From Zanthoxylum bungeanum (taxonomy: Eukaryota > Streptophyta > Magnoliopsida > Sapindales > Rutaceae), in the NCBI GenBank assembly GCA_019454045.1, contig SKCR01033467.1, positions 434,001 to 498,000 on the forward strand: a DNA stretch of 64,000 bases, given 5' to 3'. Shown here one piece after another: positions 40,519 through 53,436 of this stretch (within the stretch, counting starts at the first letter, position 1; the number at the start of each line of letters is the position of its first letter). The position numbers and the translations under genes were made by a program. The notes under the pieces are model-generated. The model had not been told where the DNA came from. It made no database searches and was given only the letters and a program-made list of their open reading frames with translations.

Positions 40519-40526
40519 CACGTGTC
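40519..40526 (+). promoter_or_regulatory. ABRE/G-box in ClpB promoter
   Basis: CACGTGTC, a G-box with the ABA-response core ACGTGTC, 267-274 bases upstream of the ClpB start and 19 bases before the heat-shock element. Target of bZIP or bHLH factors by family knowledge; use here is inferred. Confidence 0.55.
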
Positions 40527-40544
40527 ACCTCAAACTGGAGAGAC

Positions 40545-40567
40545 TTCGAAAACTTTCAGGAATTTTC
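40545..40567 (+). promoter_or_regulatory. Heat-shock element in ClpB promoter
   Basis: Five contiguous alternating pentamers TTCnnAAAnnTTCnnGAAnnTTC; only the second departs from nGAAn by one base. This is a strong heat-shock-factor site about 225 bases upstream of the ATG, in keeping with heat induction known for plant ClpB genes. Confidence 0.75.
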
Positions 40568-40792
40568 TACACTGAACTGAAAGCTTAACGTCCGTACAAA
40601 ATCACAACAAATTCGAGTGAACTCTTTTCCTTTGTTCCCATCTTTAGTTACAACATTACTACTTGAAGTTTAAGAAAGCCAAAATCTTTTGATTCTCCCA
40701 TTCGCCTCTTTTCACATTCCCACGCAATCCCCCCGACAGTTTTTTGATAGTTCCTTAAATACCCACATCGGAAAAATAATTTTTTGTTTGCG

Positions 40793-43700
40793 ATGGCTGC
40801 AACGTCGTCGTTTTGTGGAGTTACCGTTCTTTCTCCTCCTCCGTCGCAGAAGAGGAACGTTGTGGTGTTTGGGAAGCCCCAGGGCTTGCTGAGCTACCCA
40901 AGGAATGCTAATTCGTTTAAAGGTTTGAACTTTAAGTCTGTTCAATTGAAGAAGCGTAATGGGTTGTTTAGTAAAGGATACGACAGATCGTTTCTTATTC
41001 GATGTGAAGCTGCTAGTGGAAGAGTAAGTTCATTTTTTTTAATTGGGGTTTGTTTTGTTATATTGTGGGCTGATATTCTTGTTTTTTTTTTTTTTTTTAA
41101 AATTTATTTTTCAATCAGCTGATATTCAAATTTGTTTGATGTTCAACACAAGGTGGTGATGTGAATTTGTTTACAGTTTGTGATATATTCGATTTTGATG
41201 AGATACTGAAGCGACCCAGTTTGGGTTTATTTCATTTTTTTTACACAAATTTCAACTTTTTCATTGCTTGCTGTGAATTAACTTATTTGAAATTTTTTTC
41301 TGGTTATGTTTTGTTTGCTGGGTTTTAAATTTTGAATAATTGAAGCTTAATTTAATGGATATGATTCGCTGAGATGGCTTTTGTAATGTAATGACAGATT
41401 ACGCAGCAAGAGTTTACAGAAATGGCGTGGCAGGCCATTGTTTCATCCCCGGATGTGGCAAAAGAGAACAAACATCAAATAGTGGAGACAGAGCACCTGA
41501 TGAAGGCGTTGTTGGAACAGAAGAATGGGCTTGCTCGACGGATCTTTTCCAAGGTTGGAGTTGATAACACGCGTCTTCTGGAAGCTACTGAGAAGTTCAT
41601 CCAACGGCAACCAAAGGTAATTCATTATGCTTTGCTGTTTTGTCACCATTAATAAGTTTAGGTGTATTTGTAGCACATGATGCGTCTATAACTTGCGGTC
41701 AAGACCAAAGGCTGTTTTTAATTTGGATGTTAGTCTGCAAAATTCACTCACTTTTATGTATGAATGCGAATCTTAATTGGAGGCTTATTCAATATGCCAC
41801 GTCTTAAAATGCTGAAATGGAGAAAGCTGTCAATTGGCGACTATATATGAATTGATGTTTTCTTTTACTTGTTGGCACTTGTGGGTGATTTCATGTGCAC
41901 CATCACCTGAGTGAAATTTGAAGCTGTATTAGGTTGATCTGAAATTTTATCTCTAATTTTATGGACTTGGCATATTCTGTGTACCAGCCTGGCTATCTTT
42001 CAGTTCTTAAGTTGATATCATTCTGTCTGGTAAACTTGTGCTGATTACAGATTACCCAATTGTTTTACCTCATGAATCATGATCAATTATGCCAGGTGCT
42101 TGGTGAAACAGCTGGTTCAATGTTAGGACGTGATTTGGAAGCCCTTATCCAGCGAGGGAGGGAATACAAGAAAGAGTATGGGGACTCATTTGTTTCTGTT
42201 GAGCATTTGGTTCTTGGATTCACCCAGGATCAACGCTTTGGGAAGCAATTGTTCAGGGATTTTCAAATAGCCTTGCCGAGATTGAAATCTGCAATTGAAG
42301 CCATAAGGGGACGTCAATCGGTTATTGATCAAGGTGACTGTTCTTTTGTTTGTATTTTAGCATAAAACGAAATATCGATTAAGGTGGCTCTGTGTTCTTT
42401 TGTTTGTATTTTAGCATAAAACGATATAGTTCCCCATAGACAATCATAAACAGCCCAAATGTTGGCACTCCCGTTTTGATATGTCCCGAAATGGGATAAT
42501 AAAAGTGCCTTGAGAATGTGCATGATGGATAAGCTTTTTACATCCTGCAAGCTATGAAGAGATATACTATTGTGCATGATGCCTTTTTCCCTCTTGTGAT
42601 CAGCCGTATGTTACGTTTTTTTGTTGAACTCAAAAATTGTCTTTGGCTTCTTTCAAGCTAGCACATAACTTTGCTGTAGCATCTATGAGTTCCAATTGTG
42701 CCTGATGCTTTTTTTCTAAAAAATATTTTGCTTTTGGTTTAGTTAATTTCATGATGTGCATTGGGTAAACATGATCAAACATGACAGATATTTTCATGTA
42801 AGCTTCACTTAATGGAGGAATCTTTTGTTTCTTTAGAGGTCTTGGGAGGTCTGACATTTTGCTTATTGTTACAGATCCTGAGGGTAAGTATGAAGCACTG
42901 GAGAAATATGGAAAGGATTTGACAGCTATGGCAAGAGAAGGAAAGCTTGACCCAGTAATCGGAAGAGATGATGAAATACGCAGGTGTATCCAGATTCTTT
43001 CCAGGAGAACAAAGAACAATCCTGTGCTAATTGGTGAACCAGGTGTTGGAAAAACTGCTATTTCTGAAGGGTGAGTTTTAAAAACTGCTATTTTTAAGTG
43101 TTTTTCTTTTACATGTACAAATAGAGGCATGCAGATAGGGTCGCAGTAAACCAGGTTCTGGGCTCATATAACAAACAGGAAACAGCTATCATGTGTTTTT
43201 GGAGTGAGTTGTGTACAGCATGCTTTATAAATATAAATAGCAAGAATAATAAATATGAGAGTATGGGCATATGCCTTGTGTAATCACCAGGGCACCCCTA
43301 GTTAATCTGTTACATGAGCCTAGTTTGGTCTTTTCTGAAGGCTTTCTTGGTCGAATGACCCCTTACTTGTGCTTCTTTTTGTGTGTATGTTTGAAATTGA
43401 CTGTTCCTTGTAAACAGGCTTGCTCAGAGAATTGTGCAAGGGGATGTTCCACAAGCTCTGATGAACCGCAAGGTATTTGCTTTATGTAGAAGTTACATAT
43501 TTGTTTTCTTTCTCATTTTCTAGAGAGACAGTTCGGGGGAGGCAGATGAGGTTTTTAGGGGGGTTGGCTATGAGAGCACTTAACTAGTTTTCCTTAATAT
43601 TATTAGGATCTGGATACGGATCTGACATCCTTTCCTTTTTCAGCTGATATCTCTTGACATGGGTGCACTCATTGCTGGGGCAAAATATCGTGGAGAGTTT

Positions 43701-46700
43701 GAAGATAGACTGAAGGCGGTGCTTAAAGAAGTAACGGAGTCCGAGGGCCAGATCATCCTATTCATTGATGAGATTCACACAGTTGTTGGGGCAGGTAATA
43801 TACTTGTTAAATTTCTACAGTCACTGCTTTCATGCCTAAAGTAGCTACTTTTTTTCTCCCTTCATGATATATTTCATAAGGCCAATGAAAGATGACATAT
43901 TTAATACAGTTCACATCTAAGTATTTTAATAGAAAATATTTAAAACTTTTTTTTCACTTTATGGATAATTTGACAGCAGCCAGCCTAGAAGTCATGAATT
44001 GCTAGCTTGTGGAAGTGAGGATTGATAATGATTCAGATTTTAATTGATGAACTATTATGAGGTCTTTTTCAGGTGCTACAAATGGTGCAATGGATGCGGG
44101 TAACCTCTTGAAGCCTATGCTTGGTCGGGGAGAGTTGCGATGTATTGGTGCAACTACACTGGATGAATATCGGAAATATATCGAGAAAGATCCAGCATTG
44201 GAGCGTCGTTTCCAGCAAGTTTATGTCGATCAACCTTCTGTTGAAGATACGATTTCTATACTAAGGGGTCTGCGTGAAAGATATGAACTGCATCATGGAG
44301 TCCGCATATCTGACGGTGCACTTGTGGAAGCTGCAATTCTTTCTGATCGTTATATAAGTGGGCGGTTCTTGCCTGACAAAGGTAACGGCACATTATACAT
44401 TTAGATTTAGCATCCTGATTGAGCTGCATCATCGAATGGGTAACTTATCCTTGCAATAAGAGTGATCAGGATGGTTGATCTTGCAGTTTGTTTCTCCCCC
44501 TCCCTCCCTCCCTCCCTTTTTTTTTTTTAACATGGTAAATTCAATTGCCAGATGTTCTGCTTCAGATATGTTAGTAGCTGATCTATCTGCAACTTAAATA
44601 TGCAAATGCAATCATATGTTTTGGAGATCTGTTATAGCTGCTTTTAATACTGAAAATGCATATTTTATCTCTAACCAACCTCTATATTTGTGTCCGGTGC
44701 ATATTTGGAGTTGGTTTGTCAAATTCCCTTCTTTACCTGCAGCAAATCCTTGCAGTTAAAAACTACTTAGAAATGAACTAGACGATTTCAGCTAAATGCA
44801 TGGAGGAGGCACACACCTTTTCTTTGGTGTAGGGTTAAGTGATTATATTTTCTAGATGTCATCTGCCTTTTCAGATTTTCTGCATTGTTTTTAGTTAGCT
44901 ATTGTTATGGAAAATATCTCACATGTGATCTTGGTCTAGGAAACCGCAACTCATATAGTTTTTGGGTTGAGTTAAGGTGCATGAATTTCAACAGCCAGTA
45001 GCCACATTCTTTGGTTTAATAATTGACGTAGTTTCATGGAATTAATATAATGTTACATCGAGTGCTACTGGACATTGTATTGCAGCTATTGACCTTGTGG
45101 ACGAAGCAGCTGCCAAACTGAAAATGGAAATTACTTCAAAACCTACTGCCCTTGATGAGATCAACCGTTCAGTATTGAAACTGGAGATGGAGAGGCTATC
45201 TCTTACAAATGATACTGACAAAGCTTCTAAAGATAGGTTGAACCGCCTTGAGGCTGAGTTGTCACTCCTGAAGGAGAGACAAGCTCAGCTGACTGAGCAG
45301 TGGGAGCATGAAAAGAGTGTGATGACACGCATTCAGTCCATTAAAGAGGAGGTATGTAATTATTTTCTTGAAACTGTAACCAAAAGTTGTAGCTTCAGCC
45401 TAGTTCTCTACCAGCATAAGATCAGTTAGGGTAGTACTCTAGCTTGTTTTGGGAAACAGAAACCTAATAATAGGGAAGTGATTGGGCTGTTTCCAGAATA
45501 AATTGATGAATCGGATTGATAGCAGTGGAAATTAGTCAAGTTATTGGGAAGATCGCAAAGTTGAATTTAAAAATTGACTTACTTTCATCTATTTTATGCA
45601 GATTGACCGGGTAAATCTTGAGATCCAGCAGGCTGAGCGTGAGTATGATCTTAATCGTGCTGCTGAATTGAAGTATGGGAGCCTCAATACTTTACAGCGT
45701 CAACTTGTAAGTGCCGAAAAAGAGTTAAATGAGTACATAAGCTCTGGAAAATCCATGTTGAGAGAAGAAGTTACAGGAAGTGACATTGCGGAAATTGTAA
45801 GTAAATGGACGGGTATTCCTGTTTCCAAGCTTCAACAATCAGAGAGAGAGAAGCTTTTACATTTGGAGGAAGAGCTCCACAAACGTGTTGTGGGTCAAGA
45901 TCCAGCAGTGAGATCAGTTGCTGAGGCTATTCAGCGATCTCGAGCAGGTCTTTCTGATCCCCATCGTCCAATAGCTAGTTTCATGTTCATGGGTCCAACT
46001 GGTGTTGGAAAGACTGAATTGGCCAAGACACTGGCTTCCTACTTGTTCAACACTGAAGAGGCCCTTGTACGGATTGATATGAGCGAGTATATGGAAAAGC
46101 ATGCAGTTTCAAGATTGATTGGGGCCCCACCGGGTTATGTGGGATATGAGGAAGGAGGACAGTTGACGGAGATAGTTCGCCGTAGACCTTATGCAGTAAT
46201 TCTGTTTGACGAGATTGAGAAGGCTCACTCTGATGTATTTAATGTGTTTCTTCAAATTCTGGATGATGGGAGAGTGACTGATTCACAGGGTCGCACTGTG
46301 AGTTTCACCAATACTGTTATCATTATGACTTCAAACGTGGGTTCACAATACATACTTAATACAGATGATGAGACCTTATCCAAGGAGACGGCTTATGAAA
46401 CTATCAAACAGCGGGTCATGGATGCTGCAAGATCAATATTCCGCCCCGAGTTCATGAACCGAGTAGATGAGTATATAGTATTCCAACCTCTGGACCGCGA
46501 ACAGATAAGCAGTATCGTCAGGTTACAGGTAAGTTTCTCTGAAATGACTTGGATTAGCTCTCCCAGGTGGTTAAGTTTCATTAGCTTTCACTAGTAGGTT
46601 CATTGCGTCTCAGCAGATAAAAAAACATAAATTTCCTCAGAGATACTGAAGATTGTTTGTGATTTACATTTAATTTGTGTAGGAGAGTGCGGGTTTTCTT

Positions 46701-47210
46701 TTCTAGGAGAACTTGTTAGTTGTCTGACTGGAAACATCCACCCAAATATTTCGCGTGCATCTTGCCAAGATCTTAACTGCAGAAAGATTATAGAGCAATT
46801 TTGTTTAATAATGTCAAACTGGAATAGTTGTCAAATTTATTTTGAATGTGTGTATATTACATTATGTTTGCATGTTACAGTTGGATCGGGTCCAGAAGAG
46901 GATTGCAGACAGGAAGATAAAATTGCAGGTGACGGATGCAGCTATTCAGCTCCTTGGAAGTCTTGGGTATGACCCTAACTATGGTGCAAGGCCTGTCAAG
47001 CGGGTGATTCAGCAGTATGTTGAAAATGAACTTGCCAAGGGTATCTTGAGAGGGGATTTCAAGGATGAAGACACAATTGTGACAGACACCGAAGTTACAG
47101 CATTTTCCAACGGCCAGCTTCCGCAGCAAAAGCTAGTCTTCAGGAGACTCGATACTGGTTCAGATGCTTCAGAAGCAGATAACCAAGAAGCTTTCTCACA
47201 GACAGCGTAA
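40793..47210 (+). CDS. CLPB3: Chloroplast ClpB disaggregase (CLPB3/ClpB-p)
   Basis: Hexameric AAA+ chaperone that pulls proteins out of aggregates with Hsp70. Exons: 40793-41023, 41398-41616, 42096-42333, 42875-43070, 43418-43472, 43644-43794, 44073-44381, 45086-45351, 45602-46528, 46881-47210; 973 residues, all junctions in phase. The first ~75 residues are Ser/Lys-rich and acid-poor and end IRCEAASGR, a chloroplast transit peptide. Then the Clp-N domain, NBD1 with Walker A GEPGVGKT (about 283-290) and Walker [11 protein letters not shown], the coiled-coil middle domain that separates ClpB from ClpC (exons 8-9), NBD2 with GPTGVGKT (about 686-693) and [10 protein letters not shown], and the C-domain. 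There is no ClpP-binding loop signature evident. Heat-shock element and ABRE lie upstream. Plastid rather than mitochondrial targeting follows from similarity to CLPB3. Confidence 0.95.
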
Positions 47211-47457
47211 ATGTCTGTCCAACATGTTAAGTTTTACCCAACTATTAGTTCTACAAAACTTTTCCGTTGAGTGAATTTTCTTATTTCACTTGTCATAAAC
47301 ATGCATATTGTATATGACTTTGTTCTATAGAAATCACAAGTCCCGAAGCGTTTCTTTCCAATGATGAGAATATTTATTGCACCGATGTTTCCTACATTAT
47401 TTGCTCGTGACTTTTGAATTGTGTGTGAAAACTGGAAAGAAAGATAGACGCCTTCTG

Positions 47458-47622
47458 TCCCGAGGGTTCTGGTTTAGTGGCATAAAATTTAGGATTTGGT
47501 TCAATTCATAGGTTCGAATCCAGGAGTGTATTTTTTGTATGAGTTTGTGACAGTTGGAGGTTTTACCTGTTCCGTTTAAATCCGGATCGGATAATTTGAC
47601 GGTGAGATTTCCTATTTTTTAA
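47458..47622 (+). mobile_element. SINE copy (window SINE family)
   Basis: Plus orientation with a well-kept tRNA-like head: CCCGAGGGTTCTGGTTTAGTGGC (A box, written in part as TGGTTTAGTGGC) and B box GGTTCGAATCC, then GAGGTTTTACCTGTTCCG and AATTTGACGGTGAGATTTCC. Located in the 3' flank of ClpB. No clear target duplication. Confidence 0.75.
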
Positions 47623-47639
47623 TAGGCAACCATGAAATA

Positions 47640-48780
47640 GGAGAGTACATGATATGAATCTATATACAGATACATGAACACGGAAAATGCTAAATTATAG
47701 AACAAATCAGTTGATGCTGTCTGATTTGTTTATTTGCAATCAAGCTCTCCTTTAATGTTCTTCAGTTGAGGTAAACCATAAGCATTTGCATAGAGATTGT
47801 CCTTGGGTTACATCTCTAGAATAACGGCATTAAAAAGGGACATATCGGATGAAACAAATTAAAATTATCTCATCACTAAATAAATTTTTTTATTAATTTA
47901 TAAGACGTATTTAATAAATTTTCGGATTGAACAAGACAATCTCTTAATGACTCCGTTACTCAGTGAAAGCATAACCAGTTATTCTTTTAAAGAGTTATAA
48001 TGCCAAATCCCTCATCCCCTCCCTCCCTCGTGAAGTTAAGATTAAACCTTCCACTTGTCACTTTTACTGCTGCTTGTTATATCATCACCAGCAGAAGAAA
48101 AAGCAACCACGAAAGTGCTTATATCTATTTTCTGCTTCAACTCTTCAGGAGTAATGACAAACCCTTTAAAGACCCACCAAGGAAACTTGAACCCGGGTCT
48201 CTAATGGCAACTGGGTTCTGCAAAATTGTCGATTTTGTGTTTTCATGAATTAACGACCACAGAGTTTAGTTGGGGGAGTGGGTGTAATTTCACCACAAAA
48301 AAATTAACCACAGTAATTTGATGTTGAATGTCCATAATTGATGAGAAAATATGAATAAATTACTTGGCCATTTCAAACACACACAAAAATAAAAATAAAT
48401 TAAACCATAGAACCATAGCTTAGACATAACCATTACATAGCTTTAACCAGTCTCACAAACAAGAATTCGTGCTACAGAGCATTTTCTAGTACACCATTTT
48501 AACTGCAGACTAGCAAGAGCTCTGCACAAGTATAGAGCAATAATTTGTTGGTAGTTGATGCATTTTGTCCGAACCAACACATTACCAGCAAACAACCAAA
48601 TCACTTCAATAACATCACAGGTATTATCATCTTAGCCACATCCTACAAGCATTAGAGGTTCAGGACATCTGAGACTTTGGATGTAACGACTAGGGAAACC
48701 TAGTAACTGAAAAGTCGACGAATAACATAGTTGATGACAAGGCGTGCCATCTTGTAGGTGGAAACTTCAATTCACAGTGC
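47640..48780. other. Intergenic, no gene seen
   Basis: Region between convergent ClpB and RING genes; probably includes the RING gene 3' UTR (up to about 48430). No additional coding frame is supported. Confidence 0.45.
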
Positions 48781-48805
48781 TGACCAATAAAAATCCAATA
48801 GCAGC

Positions 48806-49612
48806 TCAAGTGATGATCTCTCTCACGAGCCAATCCAAACTAGGATATGCAAAGTAAAGAATCAGAAATGACGGAAGAGCAAACAGAATAGTTAAAAGTA
48901 TGTACAGGGCCAAGATGACTGCACTGGCAGGTATTGCGTACACAACAATCAGAAGAAATATGATGACCAGTGGGAACTTGGCTGTCAGATGAACAAAGAA
49001 AATCAATGACTTTCGAAGGGAAGAATGTATTCTCTCCACATTCAGATAACTATTAGCATGAAGGTGATCGTGGTTTGATCCAACTGGCTCAGGATGATGA
49101 TGATGCTGTCCCCTCCTATGGTTGCCACGGTTCAGTTGATTTCCGAGGATTGAATTGCTGCTTGATGACCAGGCTGGCTGACGATCTTCACAGAAACCAG
49201 AATGAGACTTCAGTCTGTCACCATTCATGCTCTCAACCATCCAAAGTAGAAAATAATTCTTACGAGGAAATTTGAGGATTCCCTTATAAACAACACGGAA
49301 AGATAAGAGATTGCACCATGGGCAGGAGATAAAGAGGGGAAGCTGAACTGGTAAGGTGGGAAATTTCACAACAGCCCATTGCAATCCTAGGATGCAGTTT
49401 TTACAAAGGGTATGGCCGCACCATAAAACATAGGGCACATTTTCAACCATATTAAAGGATTCCCAACATATCGGGCACTCCAGACCTTCCTCTCTGCTAA
49501 CAACAGAAGACACCTCATCATCTGAACATTCTGAAGCAGCTTGAGCAGCCCGTAGAGGGTCATTTTTCACTGCAACATTTCCAGCTAAACAAGTGGAAGC
49601 AAAATTCTGCAT
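48806..49612 (-). CDS. Membrane-anchored RING (C3HC4) finger protein
   Basis: Single coding exon, 268 residues, likely an E3 ubiquitin ligase. RING ligands: Cys46, Cys49, Cys65, His67, Cys70, Cys73, Cys97, Cys100, seen in ECPICWESF, WCGHTLCKNC and SCPWC; the loop before the last pair is long. A His/Asn-rich linker (RRGQHHHHPE) precedes two hydrophobic spans in the last 70 residues (FPLVIIFLLIVVYAIPASAV and ILYILL-type stretch to FLILYFAYP), so it should sit in a membrane with the RING cytosolic. It belongs to a plant RING family recognised by the block NVPYVLWCGHTLCKNC; I know no established gene name or substrate. A leader intron probably separates this exon (acceptor CTGAACAG, 49618) from a 5' UTR exon near 50.75-51.0 kb. 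Confidence 0.88.
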   Translation of the reverse strand: MQNFASTCLAGNVAVKNDPLRAAQAASECSDDEVSSVVSREEGLECPICWESFNMVENVPYVLWCGHTLCKNCILGLQWAVVKFPTLPVQLPLFISCPWCNLLSFRVVYKGILKFPRKNYFLLWMVESMNGDRLKSHSGFCEDRQPAWSSSSNSILGNQLNRGNHRRGQHHHHPEPVGSNHDHLHANSYLNVERIHSSLRKSLIFFVHLTAKFPLVIIFLLIVVYAIPASAVILALYILLTILFALPSFLILYFAYPSLDWLVREIIT

Positions 49613-51050
49613 TTTGACTGTTCAGGAGAATCGACTAAACCAATAACATCACTTGCTAGGGTTATAGAAACTGAACTTCATAATGTAAACCAATAACCAT
49701 CATCCCAAATGCAAACCTTGTGAATATCCTTCAAAATAATGATTGCCCACAATGTTCGCTCTTAAACTGAACCTGGAAGGAAAATGCAGATTAAGAACGA
49801 TAATAATATCATTTCCTGGTAATTTAGCCTGTTCATAATCTTCAGTAAATACCATATTTCCAAAAAAAGAATTAAAAAAAAAATTATTTGGCACTCTATT
49901 CTGAATTGACATGTTCAAAGATAAAATGTTACATACGTACCCTCCCAAGAAGAGAGAATATAAGCACATATAAATAGTCAAACAAGAAACTGAATCCTGG
50001 GTATGTAGAAATCCAAAGTCATAGGAAGTTCAACAAGATATTGAAACACTCATATTCAACAAAAAATTATATTTGATGAGATTATGGACAACTGAAGATT
50101 GCCAATTATGAAAATCTAGTTGAAATCATAGTTGTTTTTTGCATAAGATGTTGAATTTCACAGTGAGCCATAACCCATAAAATTCCAAGATTCAACTACT
50201 TTGACTCATTCTCAATCCACATCTAAACTTATAAATTGAAGATTAAAGAGAAATAAAATCCAGTAAGCTATAGATAATTACATCAAATTAATTGTGAATA
50301 TTCTGACATACAAAGCATCCATTCGTTTGGAACAAAACTAAAAAAGATAACGATTCAATCTGCAATCCAGTACATTCTACGAGTACATTATCTAGGCAGG
50401 CGATCTCAAGCTAACATATCAACTACTTTTTCCATCATCATTCACTCTATCCAAGCTAAACACAAGAACTATACATTTAACACGAACATTGAAACTATAT
50501 TCAACAAATTGAAAGATAAAACGAAATTTGAAATTTTGACATGGATGATTCAAACCTAGACTAATTAAATCCAAGAATCAAACAGAAAAAAATCACCTTG
50601 ACAATTAAAAATAAAATACACAACCTCATGTGATTAAAACCCTTAATCAACCGCATAAAAAGAAACCCAACTACCAATCAACGAAGAACCCATAAACAAA
50701 ATCGAGTAAACTAAAAAAAACCCAGTAATTATTTCGTAATTAACAATCGATACGTACAGATTAAACGATTATGAAACATCGAAATTAATCTGATCGGGTG
50801 AATGGAGAAAGATAACGAGGAGGGGGTTCTCTTTCTTGCTATACATGTGTGAGCAGGGCTTTGTTGAAGAAGAAGAGAAAAAACAAAATGAGAATTTTGT
50901 TTTTCTGATTTTTTTTCATTCCTCAAATGGGAAGTTCTGGATTTTGTGTGTTGTAAATTTGCAAATGGCTCGTTTTCCTTTTCTTTCTTCAACTACTTGT
51001 GTGGGGGCGTCGTAATGGAAAAATGATAACGACGTCGTTCTCACAATCAA
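49613..51050 (-). other. RING gene leader intron, 5' UTR and promoter side
   Basis: No coding frame. A donor-like C|GTATCG near 50752 fits a leader intron of about 1.1 kb on the minus strand. Transcript ends are inferred only. Confidence 0.35.
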
Positions 51051-51059
51051 TGTTTTCAT

Positions 51060-51580
51060 AACCGGACCGATATTGAACCGGTGATATAAAAGGTTCAATA
51101 AATTGCTAGTTTTATCAGTTGAACCGTGTCCAAAAAATCGACAAAATCGGCTTACATAATAAATACAAAATAAAATTGGACCGATTTTGATTGGTTTTGA
51201 CCAATTCTAATCAATTTTTTATCAGATCGATTTTTTACATATGGTCGGATCATAATCATGGCAGGTTTCGATCCAACCGATTGACCGGTCTGGTCCGATT
51301 CTAAAAATATGGGTCATAATGTCATATACATATGGTCGGATCAAAATACGGTTCCAACGGTTCCGACCGGAACCGTAGGGTTCCAACCGGAACCCAACCG
51401 TATGTTTGCCTTAAATAATTTAAATTATTTTCGATTTTTTTATATAATTTAAAAAAAGGTTCTAATCGGAACCGGAACCGGAACCGACCGGTTCGGTTTA
51501 CGGTTCTGGTTCCACTTAAGTGTGGAACCGGGAACTGGCCGGTTCGGTTCGGTTCCGGAACCGAACCGCCGACCAGGTCT
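51060..51580. mobile_element. hAT-like element with CCGGAACCG sub-repeats
   Basis: Dense repeats of GGTTCCGGAACCG / ACCGGTTCGG type motifs at 51340-51400 and 51460-51575 around a short AT-rich middle, plus ACCGG patches at 51060-51300. Such subterminal arrays are typical of plant non-autonomous hAT elements. Ends are not resolved. Confidence 0.45.
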
Positions 51581-51581
51581 A

Positions 51582-51582
<1 letters not shown>

Positions 51583-51614
<32 letters not shown>

Positions 51615-51910
51615 TAAGGTGCAGGTGTACGAGTGTCCATACGATTTTTTCCGTGCAGATGCATCGCAAATATATCGATATTTTCTCGTATAAAAAATAT
51701 ACTGTAAAATATTCTGTGATGTTTTCGCATGAAAATTTCGTAAGGGCGCCTGCACTACAGAACAATACACACATATATATAAATTATGAGGTGCATACAA
51801 TCATATATATATTTTCTAAGATACGGGTGTGCGCACAAGATAAAATATCGATACTTTATGATGCATCCGTATGGACCGTATGAAAATTTTGTGTGACACT
51901 TGCACTACTC
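51583..51910. mobile_element. Microsatellite and two diverged MITE-like copies
   Basis: (TA)n at about 51583-51612 is followed by a unit with ends GTGCAGGTGTACG and GGCGCCTGCAC (to about 51755). A second, more decayed relative (GATACGGGTGTGCG to GACACTTGCACTAC) lies at 51820-51908, again beside a TA run. Short inverted ends suggest MITEs; no protein. Confidence 0.4.
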
Positions 51911-52384
51911 ACACAACACACACCAGTGCCAAGAATGGTGTTCATTATTCGAAGACAGATAAAATGTTCCTAAAGCCTTAGCAAAGGCATGGTAGCAACA
52001 AGTTTGCTTGAACCAGGAGGGTTCTGGGTGATGAGTTGCTGTAATGCTGACTACGCCGTCCATTTATAGACCGGCTATCAGTAAAAGAATCTCCGGTAGA
52101 TCACAGAACATTTCCGGTGCAAATTTGCAAATGAAAGACTAAAGAGAACCGCGAGATGATTACTCATCGAATTGAAGGAAATAGGCAGCTGTGAATATAC
52201 AGATTACTTTGAGAAAATACTTTGTATAGATAGACATAGTTAGTCAGTCATTCTCTCTTGAGGACGTCCGCACGAGAAAATATCCGTATTTTTTTATGTT
52301 TAGAAAAAAATTAGAAAATACGAATATTTAATAAGAGTCCGCACGAGAACTTTCATATAGTTGGTTATTGAATATTTTAAAAGT

Positions 52385-52545
52385 CTTTTTTGGAAACGCT
52401 GGAAACCACGTCGCCAAAACATCTGATTCGGACTTAAGCGGAATAGATAAAACCTCATGCTGTCACAGGCTCTTACAAAAAATACATCCCCTAAATTCGA
52501 ACTCAGACCCGACAATCAAATCATAGGCCATTTGCCACCAACATC
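52385..52545 (-). mobile_element. SINE copy (window SINE family)
   Basis: Reverse copy: TGGAAACGCTGGAAACC, CATCTGATTCGGACTTAAGC, then AAATACATCCCC and the B-box complement AATTCGAACTC. Target duplication not evident. Confidence 0.7.
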
Positions 52546-53436
52546 TTATAGGTTTTTCTTAATGTATATTAACATGATTTTTAAATAAATGCTTTCTGAG
52601 AGGCCACTTTTTAATATTCTTGCACAAAAACCCTTCTACTCCAAACCATTTTTTATCCCAAAGTCAGGCAAGTCAAACACAGCCTTATAAGAAAGCTAAT
52701 AACACTCCCGCCAATCCAAACTGTAATTTGATTGACTCTTGTTCAAAGTCAATAACTCTCTCCACATTTTCCTCTCAAACTTGTGGGCTTTAATAACCCC
52801 AAAATTCCCTCCAAAAATAGCCAAAAAAAAAAAGGCTAATCCAAAATTCTATCAATAATCTCTCTTTGTGATCCAAACAACATTGAAATCATCAATCATC
52901 ATTGTCTCCTGAACCCCCTGGAAATTTTTCTAGGGTGGTCTCCAATTCTTTGATTTGGGTTTTAAATTATTCCTCTTGTTGCTTCAAATTTTTTCATGTC
53001 AGTGCAATTTTTTAGAAGCTTAAATGTGCAAGTTCAACTTTGCAGGTATATAGCATACATAACAATGTACATGCATGCATGAACAATCACATACATGGAT
53101 TTATATATTATGTTTGATCATTGGGTTGTCTTTGTTTTTCTCTCATACCCATATGGTGAAATATTAAAAAAAATAATCTAAAAATTTGTAGTTTTTGATG
53201 TTGTTAGAATTTTGGCAATGAAAATTTTGTGGCTGAAATGTTTGCAGTTATGTCAATGATTATATAAGTTTGTATGAGTAGTGATTTATGCTATTCTTTC
53301 ACATTTTTCTTTGGAAAATAGGTGTGAGTAATTTTCATCCATTCTATTAAAATTGGTTTGGTTCATCAGCTTACAATACCATTTGATCATGTGTTAACAG
53401 GTACCTTATATATAAATAGTTTATTAAATCAACCAA

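Noticed and set aside
51950..52110. Minus-strand open stretch reading like HHPEPSWFKQTCCYHAFAKA
   Set aside because: Too short and unmatched to any family I recognise; no splice signals tie it to a gene.
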